DNA from: Paenibacillus etheri | Lineage (GTDB): Bacteria; Bacillota; Bacilli; Paenibacillales; Paenibacillaceae | Reading direction: 5' to 3' | Length of the DNA stretch: 36,879 nt | Assembly (NCBI RefSeq): GCF_001012825.1 | Contig: NZ_LCZJ02000030.1 | Coordinates: forward strand, 1-36,879 | Shown here: in pieces, positions 1 to 7,154 of the stretch | Layout of the letters: each line of letters starts with the position of its first letter | Numbering within the stretch: position 1 is the stretch's first letter | Notes under the pieces: generated by a model | Databases searched by the model: none | Seen by the model: only the letters and a program-made list of their open reading frames with translations | Told to the model about the DNA's origin: nothing | Translations under genes and position numbers: made by a program

Positions 1-300
1 CTTCATATACAAGCCAACGGTTCTCTCGGTGACCTTGTAGCCCTCATGGCGCAATTTTTTTGTGATCTTAGGGGCACCATAGCGTCGATTGTTATCGTAA
101 TAGTGATACGTAATTCGCCCCATTAACTCACGCTTGCGCAACTCTTGCTTGCTTGGCATAGAGGTTTTCCACTTATAGTAGCCGCTCCGTGAAACTTCCA
201 TAACCTTGCACATCTTCTCCAAGTTGAACTCGGAGCGATGATCCTCAATAAACTGGAATCTTAGTTCCTTGGTTTGCTGAAGATGTGCACTGCTTTTTTT
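1..300 (-). CDS. IS3-family transposase OrfB, N-terminal part (runs off the window)
   Basis: Reading the minus strand in the -1 frame after the A7 slippery run gives an open frame to position 1. It contains an HTH_21-type region (LEKMCKVMEVSRSGYYKWK) and the RRYGAPKITKKL motif found just before the integrase core of IS3-family OrfB proteins. The DDE catalytic core would lie outside the window. No independent start is obvious, so it is probably expressed as an OrfA-OrfB fusion through programmed -1 frameshifting. Family assignment is firm; completeness of the element is unknown. Confidence 0.8.
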
Positions 301-578
301 ACGATTGTGAGTTCTTCCTCAACGTCTGCAATCCTTTTATCTTTCATCTGAATCTCATGTTCTTTTTCTCTAAGCAGCTGTTCCATCTCTCGGAATCGTT
401 CCAAGGTAACAATAGGTTCATTTTTGAAGTCGCGATATTTAGCCTTCCACCCATGCAAAGTCTTTGCTGGAATGTTCAACTCTAACGAGATATCCTCCAC
501 CGACTTTGTCTGCTCTTGCAAATATTTAACAGTGTTTCTCTTAAATTCTTCGTCATACCGTTGCCGCTGTTCACCCAT
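261..578 (-). CDS. IS3-family transposase OrfA (helix-turn-helix protein)
   Basis: This 105-residue protein begins MGEQRQRYDEEFKRNTVKYL, the typical HTH_8/InsE start of IS3-family OrfA, which binds the element's ends. Residues about 10-50 form the HTH (DISLELNIPAKTLHGWKAKY), and residues about 60-95 look like a leucine-zipper coiled coil (REMEQLLREKEHEIQMKDKR). Near its end is an A7 run (294-300 on the + strand) in the frame GTA AAA AAA GC. A -1 slip there leads into the orfB frame, the usual way this family makes the OrfAB transposase. A good ribosome binding site (AGGAGGTG) precedes the ATG. Confidence 0.9.
   Translation of the reverse strand: MGEQRQRYDEEFKRNTVKYLQEQTKSVEDISLELNIPAKTLHGWKAKYRDFKNEPIVTLERFREMEQLLREKEHEIQMKDKRIADVEEELTIVKKAVHIFSKPRN
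294..300 (-). promoter_or_regulatory. Putative programmed -1 frameshift site (A7)
   Basis: Seven consecutive A residues on the minus strand sit where the orfA and orfB frames overlap. The 0 frame is GTA AAA AAA GCA; slipping back one base gives AAA AGC AGT and continues in the open orfB frame. A AAA AAR heptamers are the known slippery sites of IS3-family elements. I did not identify a stimulatory structure. Confidence 0.65.
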
Positions 579-633
579 GTGAACACCTCCTTAGATATCT
601 TCATTATCTTAATCTCTTAACGAGGTGTCCACT

Positions 634-865
634 TTTAATTCTAGCTTCATTTCTCCCTATAATACGAAGGATTTTCTAAAAAACGGCGATATCCGCTGGA
701 ATACAGGGAGAAATTCCCTATATTCCACCTGTTCATCCCTAAAACACAAAATTTATAGGGAAGAATTCCCTATCCCATTGTAGATCTATCTCACAGTAAT
801 CTAATCTCCATTTCATACGTAATAAAAGATAGGTGCAATACTTCTACTTTCTTATATTTGAACAC
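634..865. other. Non-coding gap beside the left IS, with two small palindromes
   Basis: No convincing gene is visible between the IS end and the terminator of the glycosidase operon. It holds two hairpin-forming palindromes, at 698-726 (GGAATACAGGGA, GAAAT, then TCCCTATATTCC) and 753-772 (TATAGGGAA, GA, then ATTCCCTAT). The upstream ATTTCTCCCT at about 650-659 is an inverted match to AGGGAGAAAT inside the first palindrome. The shared TAGGGA/TCCCTA core suggests a small interspersed palindromic repeat. Confidence 0.5.
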
Positions 866-903
866 AAATAACCTCTTCAGGAAAATTCCCGGAGAGGTTA
901 TTT
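866..903 (-). terminator. Rho-independent terminator of the glycosidase operon
   Basis: AAATAACCTCT (866-876) is perfectly complementary to AGAGGTTATTT (893-903), giving an 11-bp stem about 40 nt after the stop of the 901-residue glycosidase. On the minus strand the stem is followed by a T-rich TTTGTGTT tract. The position fits the end of the minus-strand hydrolase operon. Confidence 0.75.
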
Positions 904-944
904 AGTATGGGCTATAAACGATTATATAAATTCAAATGATACCC

Positions 945-3650
945 TTATTCTCTGGAATACACCTGCAGCTCTTGAATGGACCAATAATTCCCGCCAGCTC
1001 CATTCTGCACAATTTTGATATACCTCGTCTTCACTTTAGAAAAGGATATCTTAGTAAGCTCTTTCGTGCCTTTTCCAGACGTGAGTTTGTTCCAGTTTTG
1101 AGCATCGTCAGAAATATAAACTACGTAGTCTCTTGGATAATCAAAAGGTGATAACGTACTGTCCAACTCTATACTTTCAATTTCATGTACTCCATTCAGA
1201 TCAATCTGGAAATACTCCCCAGAAACCTGATGTTTTCCAGTGTCCCAGCGCGTACGCCGATCCCCATCAATAGCAAGACTCGGAGCTGACGCCACCGTAT
1301 TCACATTTGAGGATACCTTCCATTTAGTACGATCCAGAGGAACCAGTCCAGTGGCTGTAATCTGAACTTTATCGGACAGCAGTTTTGAACCTGATACCCT
1401 CACTGCATAGGTATATAAAGTTCCTTCATGTAAATTATGATCCGTGTATTCTGTAAGCTTCACATCAGTAGCGATCACTTTCATTTCCCCACCGCTACCA
1501 TCAGCTCTAAGTAACTCGTAGCTTGCTCCTGGTGCCTCCAACCAATTTAATTTTACAGCTAAACCTTTTGTTGCTGCGGCTTTGAATCCTTTAGGGGCCG
1601 ACGGCTTTACTTCAGAGGAAGGCTGCAAAATATACTGCACAGCCTCTCCTGGAGCAAGTGTCTCCGTAAAGGTTAACGTGGGAGTAGCCTTTTTACCTGT
1701 TACATAACTTCTTGCTTTTTCATACGTATCCCCGTTTCCAAAACGTTCCCCTTCATACACACCGTTTTTCGGCATAGTCACATTTACACTCACAGTTTGT
1801 GGAGTAGACTCAAAGTTAACGAAATTAACCAGCACCTTATTTGAGGTCGCTCCGCTTCCCGCAAGAGACTTCAATGTAGAAGTATCCACGGCCCGAACAT
1901 AAACCAGCTTATCGGCTAACACATCTTTGTTTGCAACTCGGTAAGTTAATGGAGCTCCATGCGTAGCATAAGCAAGACTGAGCCTTCTCATAATGCTGAC
2001 ACGTGAATCCTCGTTCTCTTTTGTATAGTAAATCTCTGTGGTTGCCGGATCATGCTCTTCTAAATTAAACCCGTATTTGAATAAACTGAAATCCTTAAAA
2101 AAAGCAGCATGCTGCACAAACATATCCGCATAACCGATATGCGCACGCATGATCCGATCGAATACAGCCGCTGTCCGCTCCGTTGCCCCGTATTGATAGG
2201 CATCCAAATGACTGTCCGAGGTACCAAATTCAGTGGTCAGCATTTTTTTGCCGAGTCCATTGTCTGCGCCAGTGAAGGTCTTCAAATTCTCAGTAAAGCT
2301 TCCTCCATTACTAAAAATATAAGAGTCGCCGTAGGAATGTCCATTGGTCAAATCCGTAACCTTCTCCAGCTCCATACGTTGCTCTGGATCACGTTCCCAG
2401 CCATCCGGATCTCCGCATTCCTTCCCAGTACCCTTCTGATTACCGCAGGAATCCTCACTGTAGCTCGGCCAATACGCCCAGCCCGGAGCAACAGTTTGTA
2501 AATGGGGCGCGATTTGCTTACCCTTTTTATTTAGCCAGTCCGCGATCGCCAGGTTAACTGCCTTAGAACGATTGAATAATCCTGGCTCATTATCTACCTC
2601 ATAATATTGAAAATAGGGGCTATATTGCTCAAAATAATCCGTCAGCTTTTTCTCTGCATCTGCGGGCAACGATCCGTCTGCCTTAAGCTTAATATCACCA
2701 GTATGCAAATACAGAGCAACCGCCTGCATGTTGTAATCCTGCAACACCTTGTAATATTCCATCATATCCGAGCAGGACCGCCCAACATCACTGGCACAGC
2801 TGGTTCGCATCACATTGCCGCTATAAGCCATACCTAGCCATTTGATAACATAAGGCAAGTGCGTAACTGCACCTTCATCAAAATAAAACTGCTTATTATT
2901 CACTACTGTTCCGGTCAGTGTGTAGCTGCCATGAATAGGCTCGGAAATTGGAGCGTTAAGAGATTCTAAACGGAGATTATCCCATGTCCACCAGGAATAT
3001 TCGTCTTCTTTGTCACTGCAATATAAACAGCGAACCGTTTGCAGCTTCAATTCGTTCGTTCCCAGCTTCAATTGCTCCTTGGGAATGTATAATTCATAGG
3101 ACTTTTGAAAGCTATATTCACTTTCTGTGCCCGATACGCCTGCAATTTGAATGATCCCCGACAATTGATGATTGGAAAACACACTCATTTGCGGCACGGA
3201 TTTATAAGCATCCAGAATTCCTACGCTAAATAAGACCCCATTCTCCGGGATCTTATTTAGCTGATAGGTGATCGTTAATTCCGGCTGGGTCTTTCCATTC
3301 AAGCCTGCAGGCAAGCTCTGAAGAGCCGATGATTTGAGCGCTGAAGAAGGAACATTAAATTCCTTCTTGCTGCCAGAAGTGCCACTCGCAGCGAATTCAG
3401 CTGCTGAGCCATCATGTTGTCCCAGATTCCAGATCACAGTACCATCCGGTATTTCTGCTGCAGCATCAGTTCCTGCAGATAGTCTCGGTATATTGGCACC
3501 TACCTTATAATCGTTCGTCCTATTCGTTCCGAAAACAGAGACAGACAACAGAAACAAGACGGTTAATGCGGCGAATTTTAGTAACAACAGTAATGGTTTG
3601 TTTGCAGATATCTTATTTTTTCTATTAGATATTCTCCTCGTTATTCCCAT
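945..3650 (-). CDS. Secreted clan GH-A-like glycoside hydrolase with FN3 and F5/8C (discoidin) modules
   Basis: This is a 901-residue exported enzyme, probably acting on an extracellular polysaccharide. A basic N-terminus plus hydrophobic stretch (residues 19-40) is a signal peptide or anchor. Residues about 65-230 look like a beta-sandwich binding module (ends WWTWDNLRLES). The central part has two glutamates in contexts typical of retaining clan-A enzymes: Glu355 in YYEVDNEPG (acid/base) and Glu474 in LTTEFGTSDSH (nucleophile). Residues about 682-768 form a fibronectin type III domain, and about 773-900 an F5/8C (CBM32-like) domain. I cannot name the GH family. It lies 51 nt downstream of the GH26-PA14 gene, is preceded by AGAGAGG and is followed by a terminator, so it is the last gene of the hydrolase operon. 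A role in EPS or mannan trimming is inferred from its neighbours. Confidence 0.85.
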   Translation of the reverse strand: MGITRRISNRKNKISANKPLLLLLKFAALTVLFLLSVSVFGTNRTNDYKVGANIPRLSAGTDAAAEIPDGTVIWNLGQHDGSAAEFAASGTSGSKKEFNVPSSALKSSALQSLPAGLNGKTQPELTITYQLNKIPENGVLFSVGILDAYKSVPQMSVFSNHQLSGIIQIAGVSGTESEYSFQKSYELYIPKEQLKLGTNELKLQTVRCLYCSDKEDEYSWWTWDNLRLESLNAPISEPIHGSYTLTGTVVNNKQFYFDEGAVTHLPYVIKWLGMAYSGNVMRTSCASDVGRSCSDMMEYYKVLQDYNMQAVALYLHTGDIKLKADGSLPADAEKKLTDYFEQYSPYFQYYEVDNEPGLFNRSKAVNLAIADWLNKKGKQIAPHLQTVAPGWAYWPSYSEDSCGNQKGTGKECGDPDGWERDPEQRMELEKVTDLTNGHSYGDSYIFSNGGSFTENLKTFTGADNGLGKKMLTTEFGTSDSHLDAYQYGATERTAAVFDRIMRAHIGYADMFVQHAAFFKDFSLFKYGFNLEEHDPATTEIYYTKENEDSRVSIMRRLSLAYATHGAPLTYRVANKDVLADKLVYVRAVDTSTLKSLAGSGATSNKVLVNFVNFESTPQTVSVNVTMPKNGVYEGERFGNGDTYEKARSYVTGKKATPTLTFTETLAPGEAVQYILQPSSEVKPSAPKGFKAAATKGLAVKLNWLEAPGASYELLRADGSGGEMKVIATDVKLTEYTDHNLHEGTLYTYAVRVSGSKLLSDKVQITATGLVPLDRTKWKVSSNVNTVASAPSLAIDGDRRTRWDTGKHQVSGEYFQIDLNGVHEIESIELDSTLSPFDYPRDYVVYISDDAQNWNKLTSGKGTKELTKISFSKVKTRYIKIVQNGAGGNYWSIQELQVYSRE

Positions 3651-3701
3651 CCATAGGTCCTCTCTTTCTTCCGGAATGTCTTACCCTATCATTTCATTAG
3701 A

Positions 3702-5222
3702 TTAAGGAAGGAACAATGCCCCTTGTGGAATCACCTGCTGCTTCTGGCTGGAACTCTCCCATAGCAAACGAAGATTGGCATCTCCTTCATTCTCATAATA
3801 TTCAATTTGGATATCATAAAGCGTTCCAGCTGTGAGCGAGATACTTCCTTTATGAAGGGTTGCACTTTGATTTTTCCAATTGTCGATGATCAGCTTTCCG
3901 TCAATCCAGACACGGACTCCATCATCAGAGGATGCCGAAATCATATATTTTTCACTGAATTTGGGTTTGAGCTTCCCTTTCCAGCGTACAGAAAAGTGAT
4001 CTTCATTTATCTCTGATGCAGGTGACGCACCATGCCAATTAAAATCAATCTTACGGTCATCGCGGATAAGTACCGCTTCTCCCTCTAAATCGGTATTGTT
4101 ATAGTATTCTCCAGTTAAACCCGTTGGAGTTACCGGGGTTACCGGTGCCATCGAAGGGCCTCCTGTTGTGAGAACGTAATCCTCTCTGGATACTATAAAC
4201 GAGTCATTCATAAAGCTTTTAATTGACTGTAGCGTATTATTTTCTGTCAGTAATTTTCCCCAGGTCATCATATAGACCCATTTATTTTGTTTCTCAGTTA
4301 ATACATCCGGGTTCGGCAGCTGTCCGCTCTCCCCGATTCCGATAGGTTTACCTTCAGCAAGTGCGAGCAGATCCTCATAGTAGGACTGCTTATAATCGTT
4401 ATTGTAGATATCCGCAGCCAGAACATCGAGTTTATCCGCACCGGGATAATATGCAGCATAAGGATCTGCCCATTCATTCGGCGCATTCGGATTCCACACC
4501 CACAGTAGATTATTCAGCTTGTGTGTGTTTACAAAACGATCATAGACAATATTCCAAAGCGCTGAAAAATTGTCCTTTTTCCCCCACCAAAACCAACCGC
4601 CGTTCATTTCATGGTAAGGCCGCCATAAGACTGGAACTCCGGCATCACGCAGTTGTCCCAAATAGCCAGCGATCTCGTCTAGATCAGAAATTAGACTCTT
4701 ATACTGAGCTGTCCCAGGCGTAACATAAGCATTAAACTTCTCTTGACTGAGACTTCTGTTTACATTGGACCATTCTGGAGATGTTCCCGGCAAACTCTGA
4801 TGGAATGTCACGGCTACAATGCCACCCTCTTGATGCCACTCAATTGCACTGTCTATCACTGCTTGCCGCTGTTCTGCGATCGTCCCTTCGGGTTGATTAT
4901 TAATTGCCCCCAATTCATAACCATGAAGAACGGCATTTTGTCCCGATGTATTCTTCAGCTTATGAACCAGTTCATCTGGACTTTCTAGATAATCATGCTG
5001 GCCAGACAGGATTCCTTTGCCACGTAGATTCATTAAATTACTCAGCAGCTGCTTGGCTTCTTCAGAAGCTGATGGATTGCTTGGTATAGCCGGAGGAAGA
5101 GAGGAAGAAACACTCATAGCCTTCGGAAGACTCTTAACCTCTCCCCAAGGCAGCAAGGAAAAAATAATAAACACCGGTAATATAGTAAACAACAATCTGT
5201 TTTGCTTATAATATTTACGCAA
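3702..5222 (-). CDS. Secreted GH26 beta-mannanase with C-terminal PA14 domain (copy 2)
   Basis: A 506-residue exported endo-mannanase-type enzyme. The signal peptide covers about residues 1-30. The GH26 domain spans about 55-345, with acid/base Glu205 in RPYHEMNGGWFWWGKK and nucleophile Glu298 in IGIGESGQ; the AVTFHQSLPGTS and LLWVWNPNAPNEW segments are also family hallmarks. A PA14 carbohydrate-binding domain covers about 370-503 (GLTGEYYNN, SSDDGVRVWIDG, YYENEGDANLRLLWES). It is a close paralogue of the next gene upstream and both keep the catalytic pair. The start is TTG, preceded by AAAGGAGG at about 7 nt; the leader carries a diverged c-di-GMP-riboswitch-like element. The likely substrate is mannan or the mannose-containing EPS made by the adjacent cluster (inference). 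Confidence 0.93.
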   Translation of the reverse strand: MRKYYKQNRLLFTILPVFIIFSLLPWGEVKSLPKAMSVSSSLPPAIPSNPSASEEAKQLLSNLMNLRGKGILSGQHDYLESPDELVHKLKNTSGQNAVLHGYELGAINNQPEGTIAEQRQAVIDSAIEWHQEGGIVAVTFHQSLPGTSPEWSNVNRSLSQEKFNAYVTPGTAQYKSLISDLDEIAGYLGQLRDAGVPVLWRPYHEMNGGWFWWGKKDNFSALWNIVYDRFVNTHKLNNLLWVWNPNAPNEWADPYAAYYPGADKLDVLAADIYNNDYKQSYYEDLLALAEGKPIGIGESGQLPNPDVLTEKQNKWVYMMTWGKLLTENNTLQSIKSFMNDSFIVSREDYVLTTGGPSMAPVTPVTPTGLTGEYYNNTDLEGEAVLIRDDRKIDFNWHGASPASEINEDHFSVRWKGKLKPKFSEKYMISASSDDGVRVWIDGKLIIDNWKNQSATLHKGSISLTAGTLYDIQIEYYENEGDANLRLLWESSSQKQQVIPQGALFLP

Positions 5223-5230
5223 ATAAATCC

Positions 5231-5352
5231 TCCTTTCGGTAGCTGTACTGCCTCCACAGGTAATAAATGAACAGACCTGTTATCGGACAATCGTCTTCTG
5301 ACCTAATGAGGACTATAGCTTAGTAGCTCTGCAATAACGCAGAGCCACTAAG
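5231..5352 (-). promoter_or_regulatory. Diverged GEMM/c-di-GMP-I-like leader with a strong 14-bp hairpin
   Basis: The leader before the second GH26 gene shares blocks with the canonical riboswitch before the first: AAGCTATAG (minus strand of 5313-5321), then GGCAG, then GCTACCGAAAGG just before the ribosome binding site. The ligand-binding GGCAAACC and GACGCAAAGC blocks are missing. In their place is a 14-bp stem (5319-5332 with 5339-5352, one G-U pair) with a GUUAUU loop, and the P3-like arm is much longer. I infer a co-duplicated leader that has decayed or been repurposed; binding of c-di-GMP is doubtful. Confidence 0.5.
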
Positions 5353-5375
5353 GATCGACCTTTAATTTTCATCAA

Positions 5376-6926
5376 TCAGGAGACATCCGGAAGAAAAAGT
5401 GAACTTGCTGGAACTGTCTCTTTAGCTTGACTAGCACTTTCCCACATCAAGCGGACTCTCGCATCGCCTTCATTCTCGTAATACTCCACCTTGATATCGT
5501 ATAGCTGGCCAGCCTTCAGCGTTATATTGCCCTTACGCTCAGTACCACTTTGCTTAGTCCAACTATCAATCACGGATTCGCCATTCACCCAGACACGGAT
5601 GCCATCATCTGAGGTAGTGTAAAATGTATATTGCTCATCATATAATGGCTTAATTTTACCGCTCCAACGTATGGAGAAACGATCAATCCCGAGGGCGGCA
5701 TCCGGCGATCCTTGCCGCCAATTGAAATCGATAATTGCATCATTTCTAGTAAGAGCTGCTGCTCCCGATAGCTGCATGTTGTTGTAATATTCTCCTGCAA
5801 GCCCCTTCGCGAGAGGAATGGCTGCCCCACCATCTTCTTCGGGGGGGGCCGGCGCGGGTGCAGCGCTAGGTGTGGGTGTCAGATCAGTATTTAATTTATC
5901 TCTAGTCAGGGTATAGTTGCTATTCATAAAAGTTTTGATTGCATCTGCACTGTTATTCTCGTAAAGCATTTTTCCCCAGCTCATCATATACGTCCATTTA
6001 CTTTGCGATTGCTGAAGATTCTCCAGATTAGGCATTTCACCATTCTCCCCGATTGCAATCGGTTTGCCTGCGGCCAGACTCAACAAGCTGTCATAGTATT
6101 TTTGCTGGTAATCATTTTCGTATATATCTGCTGCCAGAATATCTACTTTATCTGCTCCTGGATAAGTTAACGCATAAGGATCTGACCAAACATTCGGAGC
6201 ATTCGGACTCCATACCCATAACAAATTATTTAATTTATGAACGTTAACAAAACGGTCATACATAATATTCCAAAGTTTAGAAAAGTTATTTTTCTTCCCC
6301 CACCAGAACCAGTTCCCGTTCATTTCATGATAGGGTCTCCAAAGTACCGGAACGTTGGCATCGCGCAAGCTTTTTAGGGAGACTGCCACCTTATCAAGTT
6401 CAGCGATCAGACTGTTATATTGCTTGGTACCCGGTGTAACGTAACTATCGAACTCACTCTGACTAAGTGTTTTTTTCACATTATCCCAGTCATAAGAGGT
6501 GCCCGGCAGGTTAGCATGAAAAGTCATAGCTACGATCCCGCCCGCTTTATTCCAGTTGATGGCGCTGTTCACCACATTTTGACGCTGCCAGGCCATCGTT
6601 CCTTCGGACTGACCGCTGATCGCGCCCAGTTCATAACCGTGAAGAGCTGCGTACTGTCCGCTTGTTCCCTTCAGCATATTGTTAATTTCATCTGGACTTT
6701 CTAAATAGTCATGTTGACCAGCAATAATACCTTTTCCTGAAATCGAGTAAAAATAGTTAAGCAGCTTTACGGCTTCAGGTGAGGCATCTGGGGTAACTGG
6801 CGTTCCAGAATTTGAAGCAGCTATGACAACAGACGGCGAAATTCCAACAGTAAGCGGAAGTGCAGTCAGAAACAGGACGAGTGACAAAAATGCGCCAAGC
6901 AATCGATACGTACGGTAAGCTTTCAA
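5376..6926 (-). CDS. Secreted GH26 beta-mannanase with C-terminal PA14 domain (copy 1, riboswitch-controlled)
   Basis: A 516-residue exported mannanase-type enzyme with signal peptide (about 1-37). The GH26 domain is at about 48-345, with acid/base Glu201 in RPYHEMNGNWFWWGKK and nucleophile Glu294 in IAIGENGEMP. A Pro/Ala-rich linker (about 349-370) leads to a PA14 domain (about 375-512). It is strongly similar along its length to the next gene downstream, pointing to tandem duplication. The start is TTG, with AAAGGGAG 7 nt upstream, and directly before it lies a canonical c-di-GMP-I riboswitch. It follows manC and the EPS operon on the same strand. GH26 enzymes cleave beta-1,4-mannans; release or shortening of a mannose-containing EPS is inferred. 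Confidence 0.94.
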   Translation of the reverse strand: MKAYRTYRLLGAFLSLVLFLTALPLTVGISPSVVIAASNSGTPVTPDASPEAVKLLNYFYSISGKGIIAGQHDYLESPDEINNMLKGTSGQYAALHGYELGAISGQSEGTMAWQRQNVVNSAINWNKAGGIVAMTFHANLPGTSYDWDNVKKTLSQSEFDSYVTPGTKQYNSLIAELDKVAVSLKSLRDANVPVLWRPYHEMNGNWFWWGKKNNFSKLWNIMYDRFVNVHKLNNLLWVWSPNAPNVWSDPYALTYPGADKVDILAADIYENDYQQKYYDSLLSLAAGKPIAIGENGEMPNLENLQQSQSKWTYMMSWGKMLYENNSADAIKTFMNSNYTLTRDKLNTDLTPTPSAAPAPAPPEEDGGAAIPLAKGLAGEYYNNMQLSGAAALTRNDAIIDFNWRQGSPDAALGIDRFSIRWSGKIKPLYDEQYTFYTTSDDGIRVWVNGESVIDSWTKQSGTERKGNITLKAGQLYDIKVEYYENEGDARVRLMWESASQAKETVPASSLFLPDVS

Positions 6927-6937
6927 AATAATCTCCC

Positions 6938-7012
6938 TTTCGGTAGCCAGGCTGCCACTCTTTCGAAGGCCCTATAGCTTTGCGTCCCTACCTTTCGATA
7001 GGTTTGCCTTTT
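6938..7012 (-). ncRNA. Cyclic-di-GMP-I (GEMM) riboswitch aptamer
   Basis: On the minus strand the conserved GEMM-I blocks appear in order: GGCAAACC (7001-7008), a P2 hairpin CCUAUC-GAAA-GGUAGG with the GNRA tetraloop, GGGACGCAAAGC, a short P3 arm, then GGCAGCC and GGCTACCG ending at 6941. This is the class-I c-di-GMP aptamer pattern (as in Vc2). It lies just before the ribosome binding site and TTG start of the GH26 gene. Flanking sequence could pair with the ribosome binding site, which suggests translational control; the direction of the switch is inferred only. Confidence 0.9.
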
Positions 7013-7091
7013 CAATTTAAGAGAAATAATCTCTCTTTCCGTAAGTATCGACGACAATTAATGATATATTTAGTGTTTTTATGACTTTTCT

Positions 7092-7120
7092 AGATAATTG
7101 AGTCATTTTACCTGTTTCAA
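7092..7120 (-). promoter_or_regulatory. Candidate sigma-A promoter for the riboswitch-controlled GH26 gene
   Basis: The minus strand has TTGAAA (7115-7120), a 17-bp spacer and TTATCT (7092-7097). It lies about 50 nt upstream of the alternative hairpin of the riboswitch leader and just after the manC stop, so the hydrolase genes could be transcribed apart from the EPS operon. The -10 is imperfect. Confidence 0.5.
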
Positions 7121-7154
7121 GAAATTTCGGATTGGTTAAATAGATAGGTTAGAC

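Larger units (their letters stand above)
1..633 (-). mobile_element. IS3-family (IS150-like) insertion sequence, partial at window edge
   Basis: The stretch carries orfA and the first part of orfB of an IS3-type element. The orfA-side end lies near 624-635, where the minus strand reads AAGTGGACACCTCG; the right-edge element starts with the same AAGTGGACA, so this is probably the terminal inverted repeat. The other end is outside the window. OrfB sequence here (RRYGAPKIT region) differs from the right-edge element, so the two are not copies of one IS. The exact boundary and target duplication cannot be fixed. Confidence 0.8.
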
